From JAZKBN01 sp040388605 (GTDB lineage: Bacteria; Bacteroidota; Bacteroidia; Cytophagales; Flexibacteraceae), in assembly GCA_040388605.1 (NCBI GenBank), contig JAZKBN010000017.1:1-62087 (forward strand): a stretch of 62,087 nucleotides of DNA, read 5' to 3'. Both the position numbers and the translations under genes were made by a program. The notes under the pieces are model-generated. The model made no database searches, had not been told where the DNA came from, and worked only from the letters and a program-made list of their open reading frames with translations. How positions within the stretch are numbered: position 1 is the first letter of the stretch; every line of letters begins with the position of its first letter. Of the stretch, positions 1 to 7,749 are shown in pieces.

Positions 1-21
1 TTAATGAACTTCTCGGCTAAA

Positions 22-49
22 AACACCAACTACTTTTGACCACATTACC
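22..49 (+). repeat. Terminal inverted repeat, left copy
   Basis: These 28 bases occur in reverse complement, without mismatch, as the last 28 bases of the window (62060-62087). The match stops at position 50 (T here, A in the other copy). At the right end the sequence lies inside a partial gene on the minus strand. A repeat exactly at a contig end usually marks where an assembler could not continue, so it probably reflects a repeated gene segment elsewhere in the genome rather than a functional terminal repeat. Confidence 0.8.
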
Positions 50-127
50 TAAAAAAATTAATAATAATACAGAACCCTGCGGAATAAGATTCGGCGGTTT
101 TAACCAGGCAATACCCACTAAAATACA

Positions 128-157
128 AAACCCTGCAACTTTTCAGCTGCAGGGTTT
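128..157 (-). terminator. Intrinsic terminator after tRNA-Phe
   Basis: A 10-bp stem (AAACCCTGCA with TGCAGGGTTT, loop of 10 nt) lies 12 nt beyond the 3' end of the tRNA read on the minus strand, followed by a T-rich run (TTTTGTATTTT). The position fits termination of the tRNA transcript. Confidence 0.7.
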
Positions 158-169
158 ACAAATCAAGGG

Positions 170-242
170 TGGTGATGGGCGGGATCGAACCGTCGACACC
201 AGGATTTTCAGTCCTGTGCTCTACCATCTGAGCTACATCACC
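170..242 (-). tRNA. tRNA-Phe (GAA)
   Basis: Read on the minus strand this 73-nt segment folds as a full cloverleaf. The acceptor arm is GGTGATG with CATCACC and discriminator A. The D-arm carries AGCTCAGATGGTAGAGC, the anticodon stem is CAGGA/TCCTG around the loop CTGAAAA with anticodon GAA, and the T-arm has GGTTCGATCCC. The 3' CCA is not encoded (the next bases are CCC), so it must be added by nucleotidyltransferase. A hairpin terminator follows. Confidence 0.95.
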
Positions 243-357
243 CTGTTGTTTGGGGACACAAAGGTATGATTTTAATTTTTCACAGCCAAAACATTTCTTC
301 ATTTTTTAATTTTTCCCGTAATCAGCCTACATTAGCCCTTTCTAACCGGTACCGTTA

Positions 358-1707
358 ATGCACATAGTTTCCCAAATTCTGTTTTTATTGCTGTTGGGCG
401 CAACTGCCTATATTGTAAGCAAGCGCATCAGGTTTATTAGCCGAGCCATTAAAACGGGTAAGCCTGAAAACCGAACAGATAGGCCGACTGAACGCATGAA
501 CAATATGCTGCTCATGGCATTCGGGCAAAAAAAGATGTTCGATAAGCCTTTAATAGGCTTTATGCACTTTATTATTTATGCCGGCTTCCTGCTGGTGAAT
601 ATAGATGTGCTTGAAATTATTATCGACGGTATTTTTGGTACGCACCGGGTAACAGCGCCTTTCCTTGGCAGCTTTTACGGGTTCATGATCAGCTTTTTTG
701 AAATACTGGCTATAGGTGTAATTATAGTTTGTGTTATATTCCTTTGGAGACGGAATGTTCAAAAAACAGCGCGCTTCCAGTCTGCAGAAATGAAACAATG
801 GCCTCGCTTGGATGCCAATATTATCTTATGCGCTGAAATTCTGATGATGCTGGCTTTTTTCAAAATGAATGCCTCAGATAATATATTACAACAACGGGGT
901 GTTCCCGGTTATCACCATACAGGCAGTTTCCTGATCAGCGGAATGCTGGCTCCGGTTTATAATATGTTCAGTACACCCATGCTCATTTTTGCAGAACGTG
1001 CAGCTTGGTGGTTCCATATAATTGGCGTAATGGCATTTTCTGTTTACGTTACCTTTAGCAAGCACCTCCATATTGTATTGGCATTTCCCAATTCATATTA
1101 TGCCAGGCTTAGTCCTGTCGGCGAGGTCCATAATATGCCGGTTATTACGCGTGAAGTAAAAATGATGCTGGGCCTGCCTGTTGAAGAACCCATAGCTGGT
1201 GATTTAAATGCTCAGGCTGAAGCTCCGACTGAACCTGGGCGATTCGGAGCTAAAGACATAAACGATCTTTCCTGGAAAAACCTCATGGATGCCATGGCAT
1301 GCACCGAATGCGGCCGTTGCACAGCCCAATGCCCGGCCAATTTAACCGGCAAAAAGCTAAGCCCCAGGAAGATTATGATGGACACCCGCGACCGTATGGA
1401 GGAAGTGGGCAAAAGTATTGATAATGGTGGCCCGGGACTCGAAGACGGGAAAAGCCTTTACGGAGACTATATTACAAAGGAAGAATTATTAGCCTGCACA
1501 ACCTGTAATGCCTGTACCGAGGCATGCCCGGTAAGTATTAACCCTTTAGATATTATAGTTGATTTAAGAAGATACATGATCATGGAAGAAACATCGGCGC
1601 CTGCATCATGGAATTCTATGTTCAGCAATACCGAAAACAATATGGCGCCTTGGGCATTCCCGCCATCTGACAGGGCTAATTGGGTAGAAAAGGCTGAAAA
1701 GCAATGA
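358..1707 (+). CDS. Membrane 4Fe-4S dicluster oxidoreductase subunit
   Basis: A 449-residue membrane-bound iron-sulfur protein. The N-terminal two thirds carry several hydrophobic segments resembling the heme-binding gamma-subunit type of membrane anchor. The C-terminal part has two [4Fe-4S] ligand sets, CTECGRCTAQCP near residue 315 and CTTCNACTEACP near residue 380. The family is related to HdrC/GlpC and takes part in electron transfer at the cytoplasmic membrane; its electron donor is not known. In many Bacteroidetes it is followed by a separate cysteine-rich (CCG-domain) subunit. Here it is followed instead by ribD, whose ATG overlaps this stop (ATGA), so the usual partner is absent from the locus. 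Family assignment is firm; the physiological role is inferred. Confidence 0.8.
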   Translation: MHIVSQILFLLLLGATAYIVSKRIRFISRAIKTGKPENRTDRPTERMNNMLLMAFGQKKMFDKPLIGFMHFIIYAGFLLVNIDVLEIIIDGIFGTHRVTAPFLGSFYGFMISFFEILAIGVIIVCVIFLWRRNVQKTARFQSAEMKQWPRLDANIILCAEILMMLAFFKMNASDNILQQRGVPGYHHTGSFLISGMLAPVYNMFSTPMLIFAERAAWWFHIIGVMAFSVYVTFSKHLHIVLAFPNSYYARLSPVGEVHNMPVITREVKMMLGLPVEEPIAGDLNAQAEAPTEPGRFGAKDINDLSWKNLMDAMACTECGRCTAQCPANLTGKKLSPRKIMMDTRDRMEEVGKSIDNGGPGLEDGKSLYGDYITKEELLACTTCNACTEACPVSINPLDIIVDLRRYMIMEETSAPASWNSMFSNTENNMAPWAFPPSDRANWVEKAEKQ

Positions 1708-2759
1708 GCGAATCCTTAGAGCTTTCGGGCATTGATTTCCAAAACACGGAAAAAGCGAATCGGCTGCATGAGCAATATATAAGGCGCACTTTTGAGCTGG
1801 CTTTGCGCGGAATGGGTTCAGTATCGCCTAACCCATTGGTGGGCTGCGTGATTGTTAAAGAAGGACGCATAATTGGCGAAGGCTGGCATAAAAAATATGG
1901 AGGTCCGCATGCAGAGGTAAATGCAGTAAATTCTGTTACTGATGAAAGCATGATTGCCGGGGCCGACATTTACGTAAACCTTGAACCATGCAGCCATTTT
2001 GGCAAAACACCACCCTGTGCCGATTTACTTATCAGGCAAAAAGCGGCACGCGTTATAATTTGCAATACAGATCCTCACCCATTAGTAAGCGGCAAAGGAA
2101 TTGCCAAACTGTTAAATGCAGGTATTGAAGTAATAACCTGTGTTTTAGAGAATGAAGGATTAAAGCTTAACCGTCGATTTTTTACGGGCGTACAGGAAAA
2201 TCGGCCTTACATTATTTTAAAATGGGCCCAAAGTGCCGATGGCTTTATGGGAAAGCCCGGTGAGCAAATTTGGCTCAGCAATGCCTTTGCGAAGCAACTC
2301 GTGCATAAATGGCGCTCAGAAGAAGACGCCATATTAATAGGCGCGAATACAGCCATAACTGATAACCCATCTTTAACCGTTCGTGAATGGACAGGGAGGA
2401 ACCCGGTTAGGGTAGTTTTATCAGGAAGAACTCCCCTGCCTCCGGATGCGGCATTATTTAATTCTAATGCAGAAACTATTTTCTTTAATGCAGACGAACC
2501 AGGTTCAGGGCAAAATTTGAACACTGTTTTAAGGGAACTTAAAGCAAAAGGCATTCAATCTGTAATTGTGGAAGGCGGGCAAAAAGTTTTGATCTCATTT
2601 ATTGATTCCGGCCTTTGGGATGAAGCAAGAATATTTGTAGCTCCTGCAAAATTTAAGACTGGAATCAGGGCCCCATCTATGCATTTGCCCTTAAACCATA
2701 CCTTTGATGCGGAAGACAACAAGCTTTATATAATTGAAAACCAAAGATTAGCAATCTAA
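1704..2759 (+). CDS. ribD: Bifunctional riboflavin biosynthesis deaminase/reductase RibD
   Basis: A 351-residue cytosolic enzyme catalysing two steps of riboflavin synthesis: deamination of the diaminopyrimidine made from GTP, then reduction of its ribosyl side chain. The N-terminal deaminase domain has the zinc site HAEVNAV (near residue 69) and PCSHFGKTPPC (near 95-105). The C-terminal half is the dihydrofolate-reductase-like domain (ILKWAQSADGFMG, GANTAITDNPSLTVR, VEGG). Length matches the family. The start codon overlaps the stop of the upstream Fe-S gene by 4 nt, implying translational coupling. No other rib genes are nearby, and no FMN riboswitch was seen upstream. Confidence 0.93.
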   Translation: MSESLELSGIDFQNTEKANRLHEQYIRRTFELALRGMGSVSPNPLVGCVIVKEGRIIGEGWHKKYGGPHAEVNAVNSVTDESMIAGADIYVNLEPCSHFGKTPPCADLLIRQKAARVIICNTDPHPLVSGKGIAKLLNAGIEVITCVLENEGLKLNRRFFTGVQENRPYIILKWAQSADGFMGKPGEQIWLSNAFAKQLVHKWRSEEDAILIGANTAITDNPSLTVREWTGRNPVRVVLSGRTPLPPDAALFNSNAETIFFNADEPGSGQNLNTVLRELKAKGIQSVIVEGGQKVLISFIDSGLWDEARIFVAPAKFKTGIRAPSMHLPLNHTFDAEDNKLYIIENQRLAI

Positions 2760-2829
2760 TTTTGATAGTTCAGTCTGCTTATTCGTATTTTTACAGCCGG
2801 AACCTATTTAATACACCGGCCATACCCAA

Positions 2830-3627
2830 TTGACTGCGGAACTGCTTTACCATAAAACCTATATTTTATCGCCTGAGAAGCCATGGGTGGTGTTTGTGCA
2901 TGGCGCAGGCGGCAGCTCAAGCATTTGGTACAAACAGGTAAAAGAGTTTAAAAGCCTTTGCAATGTGCTGCTTATAGACCTCCGCGGACATGGTAAAAGT
3001 AATGTTCCCACTAAAAACTACGGAAACTATACATTCAGGGATATTGCAGGCGAAATTCTTGAAGTACTCAATGCAGTAAAGATTGAAAAAGCCCATTTTG
3101 TCGGCATTTCATTAGGCACCGTTATTATTCGCACACTTGCCGAAATGGCCCCGGAACGGGTGAGCAGTATGATTTTAGGAGGCGCAATTACAAGGCTCAA
3201 TATAAGATCTCGCTTTTTGGCAGGCTTGGGCAATATGTTTAAACATGTTTTGCCTTACATGTTCCTGTATAACCTGTTTGCTTTCATAATTATGCCCCGC
3301 AAAAGGCATCGCGAAAGCAGGCTGCTTTTTGTGCGTGAAGCTAAAAAGCTTTGTCAAAAAGAGTTTTTACGCTGGTACAGGCTAACCTACGAAATAAACC
3401 CGCTCCTGAAATATTTTAACGACAAAGACCTGGGCCTGCCTACCCTATACCTGATGGGCGATGAAGACCACATGTTTTTACCCCCTGTTCGTGTTTCTGC
3501 CGCCAGGCATAAATTCAGCGAACTGCAGGTTATTTCAGATTCCGGGCATGTATGCAATATTGATCAGCCTGAAGCATTTAACAGGTTTGCCTTGGCGTTC
3601 ATTAACAGAACCGAGAATAGGGGATAG
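2830..3627 (+). CDS. Alpha/beta-hydrolase fold protein
   Basis: A 265-residue alpha/beta hydrolase. The oxyanion segment HGAGGSSSIW is near residue 25. The nucleophile elbow GISLG places the catalytic serine near residue 94. The acid is probably the aspartate of MGDEDHMF and the base the histidine of SDSGHVCNID. Between strand 6 and the acid is a lipophilic cap region. The substrate cannot be told from sequence. The only convenient start is TTG, 70 nt after ribD and in the same orientation, so the two may be co-transcribed. Confidence 0.75.
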   Translation: MTAELLYHKTYILSPEKPWVVFVHGAGGSSSIWYKQVKEFKSLCNVLLIDLRGHGKSNVPTKNYGNYTFRDIAGEILEVLNAVKIEKAHFVGISLGTVIIRTLAEMAPERVSSMILGGAITRLNIRSRFLAGLGNMFKHVLPYMFLYNLFAFIIMPRKRHRESRLLFVREAKKLCQKEFLRWYRLTYEINPLLKYFNDKDLGLPTLYLMGDEDHMFLPPVRVSAARHKFSELQVISDSGHVCNIDQPEAFNRFALAFINRTENRG

Positions 3628-3737
3628 TTATTTAATGCTGAAACTGCTGACCCTTTAATTGTGTTATAGTTTATATTCAATTATTAGGTTGTTTTATGTT
3701 GTCTGCCGGGCTCGCAAGTATTTTTGGCTTATGTTCA

Positions 3738-3771
3738 TTGCCCGCAAAAGTCCAATTTTTGGCTACCTTTG
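3738..3771 (+). promoter_or_regulatory. Bacteroidetes-type promoter of prfB
   Basis: TACCTTTG (3764-3771) matches the Bacteroidetes -7 element TAnnTTTG, with a TTG at 3738-3740 at 23-nt spacing as a possible -33 element. It lies 35 nt upstream of the prfB ATG at 3807. Confidence 0.5.
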
Positions 3772-3806
3772 CAGCCTTAATTAAAATTTAACCGTATTAT
3801 ATACAC

Positions 3807-4887
3807 ATGACGCAGGACCAGATTCGCGATGTGAAGGACCGAGTTTCGGCCCTGAGGGGGTATCTTTGACTACGACAACCGCAAAGAACAAATAGCTGCC
3901 GAAGAAGCACAAAGCACTAAAGCCGGTTTTTGGGATGATCCCAAAGCTGCCGAGGCATTAATGAAAGAAATAAGGACCAAGAAAGTTTGGACCGGCGCTT
4001 TCGAAAACCTGCAATCGGCCACCGACGATTTTTTAACCCTGCTCGAATTTTATGACGCCGGCGATGTTGAAGAAGCCGAGCTTGAAGCCGATTACAAAAA
4101 AGTAATGAAGCTGCTTGAAGAGCTCGAGTTTAAAAAAATGCTCAGCGGCGAAGAAGATAAGCTGAGCGCCATATTAGAAATTAACCCCGGCGCCGGCGGT
4201 ACTGAAAGCCAGGACTGGGCCGAAATGCTCATGCGCATGTACATCATGTGGGGCGAAAAGCAGGGTTATACTGTTCGTGAAATTAATTACCAGCCGGGCG
4301 AAGGTGCGGGCATAAAATCTGCCACGCTTGAGTTCGACGGCGATTTTGCATACGGGTACTTAAAGGCCGAAATAGGTGTGCATCGCCTGGTTCGTATAAG
4401 TCCTTATGATGCCAACCAACGGAGGCATACCAGCTTTGCATCGGTATTCTCTTACCCCGTAGTAGACGAAACCATAAATATTGAAATTAACCCTGCCGAT
4501 ATTACATGGGATACTTTCAGGAGCGGCGGCGCAGGCGGGCAAAATGTAAACAAGGTAGAAACTGCCGTAAGGCTGCACCATAAACCAAGCGGTTTCATTA
4601 TTGAATGCCAGCAGGAACGTTCGCAGATAATGAATAAAGATAAGGCCCTTAAAATGCTTAAAAGCCGCCTTTACCAAGCCGAGATGGACAAGCGCAATGA
4701 AGAACGTGACCGTATTGAGGGCACAAAAAAACGCATCGACTTCGGCTCACAAATAAGGAATTACGTTTTACACCCTTATAAGCTGGTGAAAGACGTAAGA
4801 ACCGGGGTTGAGCGCTCTGATGTGCAGAACATCCTCGATGGCGATATTAACGAATATATAAAAGCCTTCCTGATGCAGCAGGCTTAA
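3807..4887 (+). CDS. prfB: Peptide chain release factor 2, with programmed +1 frameshift
   Basis: RF2 releases completed proteins at UGA and UAA. The first 20 codons run from ATG 3807 to CTT 3864-3866 and meet an in-frame TGA at 3867. Reading resumes in the +1 frame with GAC at 3868 and continues to 4887, giving 359 residues. The slippery site is AGGGGGTATCTTTGAC, identical to the classical bacterial signal (Shine-Dalgarno-like AGGGGG, then CTT TGA C), so RF2 controls its own synthesis. The catalytic GGQ is near residue 242 in GAGGQNVNKVE. The stop-recognition tripeptide reads SPY where E. coli has SPF. A Bacteroidetes promoter precedes the gene and a hairpin terminator follows. Confidence 0.95.
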
Positions 4888-4920
4888 GCTGTTTCAGAAA
4901 CCGAAGAATTAAACATTTAC

Positions 4921-4967
4921 AAACCGACGTTATTGCTTTTCATTCAGCAATGCGTCGGTTTCTTTTT
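4921..4967 (+). terminator. Terminator of prfB, overlapping the convergent gene's 3' end
   Basis: AAACCGACG (4921-4929) pairs with CGTCGGTTT (4953-4961), and inside it ATTGCT pairs with AGCAAT, making a two-part stem of about 15 bp followed by CTTTTTT. It serves prfB. Half of it lies within the last codons of the convergent TlpA-like gene, which ends at 4930. Confidence 0.75.
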
Positions 4968-6255
4968 TAAACTCTGCCTGGAACTCATCGTAAAATTTAC
5001 CGGTGGCCGGACCTGAGTACCCGGTATGAATTTTCTTCACCTTACCGTCTTTGCCAATAAAAAGCGTTGTGGGGTACCCGTTAAAGCTTTCAAGCTCCGG
5101 CAATACTTTTAGTACATTATCTTTCCCGAGCTGCCCGGCAAACAATATTTCGTAGCCGGTTTTGAAGCGCTTTTTCATGCGCCTGACAGCTGCGTTCCCA
5201 AACGCTGTATCTGCCTTACGCTCGAAACTGAGGCCGATTACTTCAAAACCCCGATCTTTATTTTTAAGATACCAAGGGCCAAGGAAATTTGCTTCGTCTA
5301 CGCAGTTAGGGCACCATGTACCCATAATGGTTACAATTACCGGCTTATTCTTATACCTGCTGTCGTTGATCGATATTGTTTTACCTTCCGGGTTTTGTAA
5401 TGCGAATGAAAGTGCGCTTGATTCTTTTTTAAGGGCAGTAATTTTATAAGCATCATCAAGCCTGGCATGGGGGTTTATTTTGGCAAAAACGCTGTCTGTA
5501 CCCCCGGGTGAAACTAAAACACCTTTATAGTCCCCGGCCGCCGATGTGCTTGTGAGACTTAGTAAAACAGGGCTCGAGCCGCTGAATGCCGACAGGTAAA
5601 ACTTCCTCCCAATAACTATAAGAGGTCTTTCATCATGTGTAGTATCTCCCAATTCCTTAGTTACAGGTTCCGATATACCTTCCATAAACCTATAATCACC
5701 GCTGTTGGTTAAAATAGTTCCGCTGACAGTTTTTGACCCGAAACCTTTTGCCATATAGCTGAAGTTACCAACAGCATGCTCCGTTTTACTATTGCTTACT
5801 ATATTCAAATCATAAGTTTGCCTTGCACTTATAAGTACAGCCTGGTTGAAAGGTTTATACACTTCATTTTCAAAAGCAATAAAAGGGATGGGTGTAAATG
5901 GCTTTGAAAGGTTATAACGTTTGTAGTAACCGCTGTAATTGCGCATTAAACCATTATGATCAAGGTCTTTATCTTCTTTAAAAACCAACTCGGCATCATA
6001 CTGCTCAATGTGAACCCTAAAGCTGTCGGTTTCTGAGGTTGGTAAGTGCAAGGGGTAAGAAACCAGCTCTCTTGCATTAAAAAGAGTAATTGTTTCCTTG
6101 CCCGGATCCCTGTTTATTCTGAACCTGAACGGAATTTCATAATTACGAACAGTAAAATAACCTCTTATAGGTGAATCTGCTTTTGTTTGAGAGCGCACTG
6201 AAAACGTGATATTTACAAATAGCAATATTAAAAATGCAGCCTTTACTGTTTTCAT
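4930..6255 (-). CDS. Secreted TlpA/AhpC-TSA-like thioredoxin-fold protein
   Basis: A 441-residue exported protein. A signal peptide covers about residues 1-22 (ends near FSVRSQ). The middle is a beta-rich domain typical of Bacteroidetes proteins that precede a redoxin domain. The C-terminal thioredoxin-like domain has the redox motif WCPNC near residue 313, with the expected context TIMGTWCPNCVDEANFL and cis-proline region YPTTLFIGKDGK. Such proteins act in the periplasm as thiol-disulfide oxidoreductases or in stress protection; the partner is unknown. The gene is convergent with prfB and stands alone. Confidence 0.8.
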   Translation of the reverse strand: MKTVKAAFLILLFVNITFSVRSQTKADSPIRGYFTVRNYEIPFRFRINRDPGKETITLFNARELVSYPLHLPTSETDSFRVHIEQYDAELVFKEDKDLDHNGLMRNYSGYYKRYNLSKPFTPIPFIAFENEVYKPFNQAVLISARQTYDLNIVSNSKTEHAVGNFSYMAKGFGSKTVSGTILTNSGDYRFMEGISEPVTKELGDTTHDERPLIVIGRKFYLSAFSGSSPVLLSLTSTSAAGDYKGVLVSPGGTDSVFAKINPHARLDDAYKITALKKESSALSFALQNPEGKTISINDSRYKNKPVIVTIMGTWCPNCVDEANFLGPWYLKNKDRGFEVIGLSFERKADTAFGNAAVRRMKKRFKTGYEILFAGQLGKDNVLKVLPELESFNGYPTTLFIGKDGKVKKIHTGYSGPATGKFYDEFQAEFKKETDALLNEKQ

Positions 6256-6358
6256 AGTTCCCAGGGAAAAGGCAGTATTGTTTTTATTGAATACCGGCCT
6301 ATAAATGCAATATAAACGCTATTCGACTTAAAAAGTTCAGTTCTTATTAAGATGTCGC

Positions 6359-6395
6359 AAAAAAAAGAAGCCCAGACCTAAAAGGTGAGGGCTTC
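6359..6395 (-). terminator. Strong intrinsic terminator
   Basis: On the minus strand GAAGCCC pairs with GGGCTTC, an inner stem ACCT/AGGT closes the loop, and eight T follow (complement of A-run 6359-6366). It lies about 480 nt beyond the stop of the response regulator gene and about 105 nt upstream of the TlpA-like gene's start. It therefore ends a long 3' UTR or a separate small transcript. Confidence 0.75.
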
Positions 6396-6590
6396 ATTGC
6401 TTATGGAACTGTGGAAATTATAAAACCATTCTTTAACCAACATGTAAGTATTTGAAAACTGAACCGTTAGCAAGGGAATTGAAGCTTTTTTAAGCGACAA
6501 TCAATATTTTACATTGCGCAATGCAAATAGGCATTGCCTGATGATGCTAAATCGGTAAGTATCGGCTTCCTTTTCCTTACGATACAAAAT
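6359..6590 (-). ncRNA. Candidate small RNA (unnamed)
   Basis: A non-coding segment of about 230 nt ends at the strong terminator above. A -7-like CAATTTTG is at 6592-6585 on the minus strand, one base off the TAnnTTTG consensus, with no clear -33 element. Inside are hairpins such as GCAATGC/GCATTGC. The 5' part contains GGAAGCC, which could compete with the terminator's own 5' arm for GGGCTTC. I do not recognise an Rfam family. It may instead be the 3' UTR of the regulator gene. Confidence 0.3.
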
Positions 6591-6871
6591 TGCAGAAAAA
6601 AGATTAAAACTGAATTAAAATGAAATTAGAATTCATTAGAATTTTAATTCAAATCTAATCTTATTAATATATAATTCCCATTTTAGGAAGATCAATATTT
6701 AAACACTAATTCAGTATTTTACATTAAAACACTGAATTACAATTAATTAATATATAATTTTGTTTAAATGGGGTATAAAGCGCGGCATTAAGACCTTTAT
6801 ATGATTTCTAATGTAATCTAATCTGCCCTTTAATCCGGATTAATATTATAATTATACATTACAAATAAAAA

Positions 6872-7549
6872 TTATCTCTCCTTTAACTGATACCCCATAC
6901 CAACTACCGTATGAATAAGCTTTGAGGGAAAATCACGATCTATTTTGCGGCGAAGGTAATTTACATACACATCAATAAGATTAGTTCCGGTATCGAACTG
7001 CACTTCCCATACCTTTTCAGAAATATCTACCCTGCTTACAGTACGGCCTTTATTACGCATTAAAAACTCAAGCAATGCAAACTCTTTAGTGGTTAATTCT
7101 ATTTGCCTTCCGGCACGCCTTACTGTTTTTGCTTCAAGGTCAAGCTCAAGATCTGCCGCACGCAGAATGGTGCTGCTGTGCATCATATCTTTGCTTCGCT
7201 TATAAAGCGCACGCAACCTTGCCAGGAGCTCCCTGAATTCAAAGGGCTTGGTCATGTATTGGTCGGCGCCTGCGTCAAAGGCGGCAACTTTATCTTCAGT
7301 TTGGCTGAAACCGCTTAATACCAGTACGGGAGCTTTAGATCTCGCTTCGCGTATGGTTCTGATAAGTTCAAGCCCGTTAACGTAAGGAAGGTTTAAATCA
7401 ACAATGAGGCAATCGTATTCATTACTTAGGGCCATGCGTTTTCCTGCCATGCCGTCATAAGCAATATCGGTTTCATAGCTTTGCTCTTCAAGACCCTGCT
7501 TAAGAAATGCTGCTATTTTGGGATCGTCCTCAACTATTAGTATTTTCAT
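6872..7549 (-). CDS. OmpR/PhoB-family response regulator (orphan)
   Basis: A 225-residue two-component regulator. The receiver domain starts MKILIVEDDPKIAAFL, with acidic pocket E7/D8/D9, phosphoacceptor D51 in VDLNLPYVNG and the lysine of MTKPFEF. The C-terminal winged helix (about 125-225) has the usual TTKEFALLEFLMRNKGR and YVNYLRRKI elements. I start at MKILIVEDD (7549) because a longer reading adds 35 residues with no family similarity. Sequence style resembles CusR/CzcR regulators. No histidine kinase gene is adjacent, which is unusual for this class. The gene is divergent from kup, about 200 bp away. Confidence 0.9.
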   Translation of the reverse strand: MKILIVEDDPKIAAFLKQGLEEQSYETDIAYDGMAGKRMALSNEYDCLIVDLNLPYVNGLELIRTIREARSKAPVLVLSGFSQTEDKVAAFDAGADQYMTKPFEFRELLARLRALYKRSKDMMHSSTILRAADLELDLEAKTVRRAGRQIELTTKEFALLEFLMRNKGRTVSRVDISEKVWEVQFDTGTNLIDVYVNYLRRKIDRDFPSKLIHTVVGMGYQLKER

Positions 7550-7749
7550 CGAACCGCGGAAAAATACAATCGACCGTCTTAGAATTCGGCAATTATGCTG
7601 CAATATGGGAAAAAGACTGTCTGAACCCAAAATAAAAAACATTACGTTTTTCACTAACGTTTAACGAAATTTGCAGCGCCAACTAAATATTAACAATGGT
7701 TAGCAGCGGCGCGTCTGACACTCTATATATACGGACGATATATTTTTAA

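Larger units (their letters stand above)
6256..6871. other. AT-rich intergenic stretch
   Basis: This 616-bp stretch between two minus-strand genes has no convincing ORF. The half nearer the regulator gene (6600-6860) is very AT-rich with many ATTAAT/TTAAT-type words. The other half contains short inverted repeats (for example GCAATGC/GCATTGC near 6516-6537) and ends in a strong minus-strand terminator at 6359-6395. A small RNA candidate in this half is listed separately. Confidence 0.5.

Noticed and set aside
36..269. 77-codon plus-strand frame at the left end
   Set aside because: It runs across the tRNA-Phe gene and its terminator on the other strand; not a gene.
243..357. Possible FMN riboswitch upstream of the ribD operon
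   Set aside because: The short leader has none of the conserved FMN-element stems.
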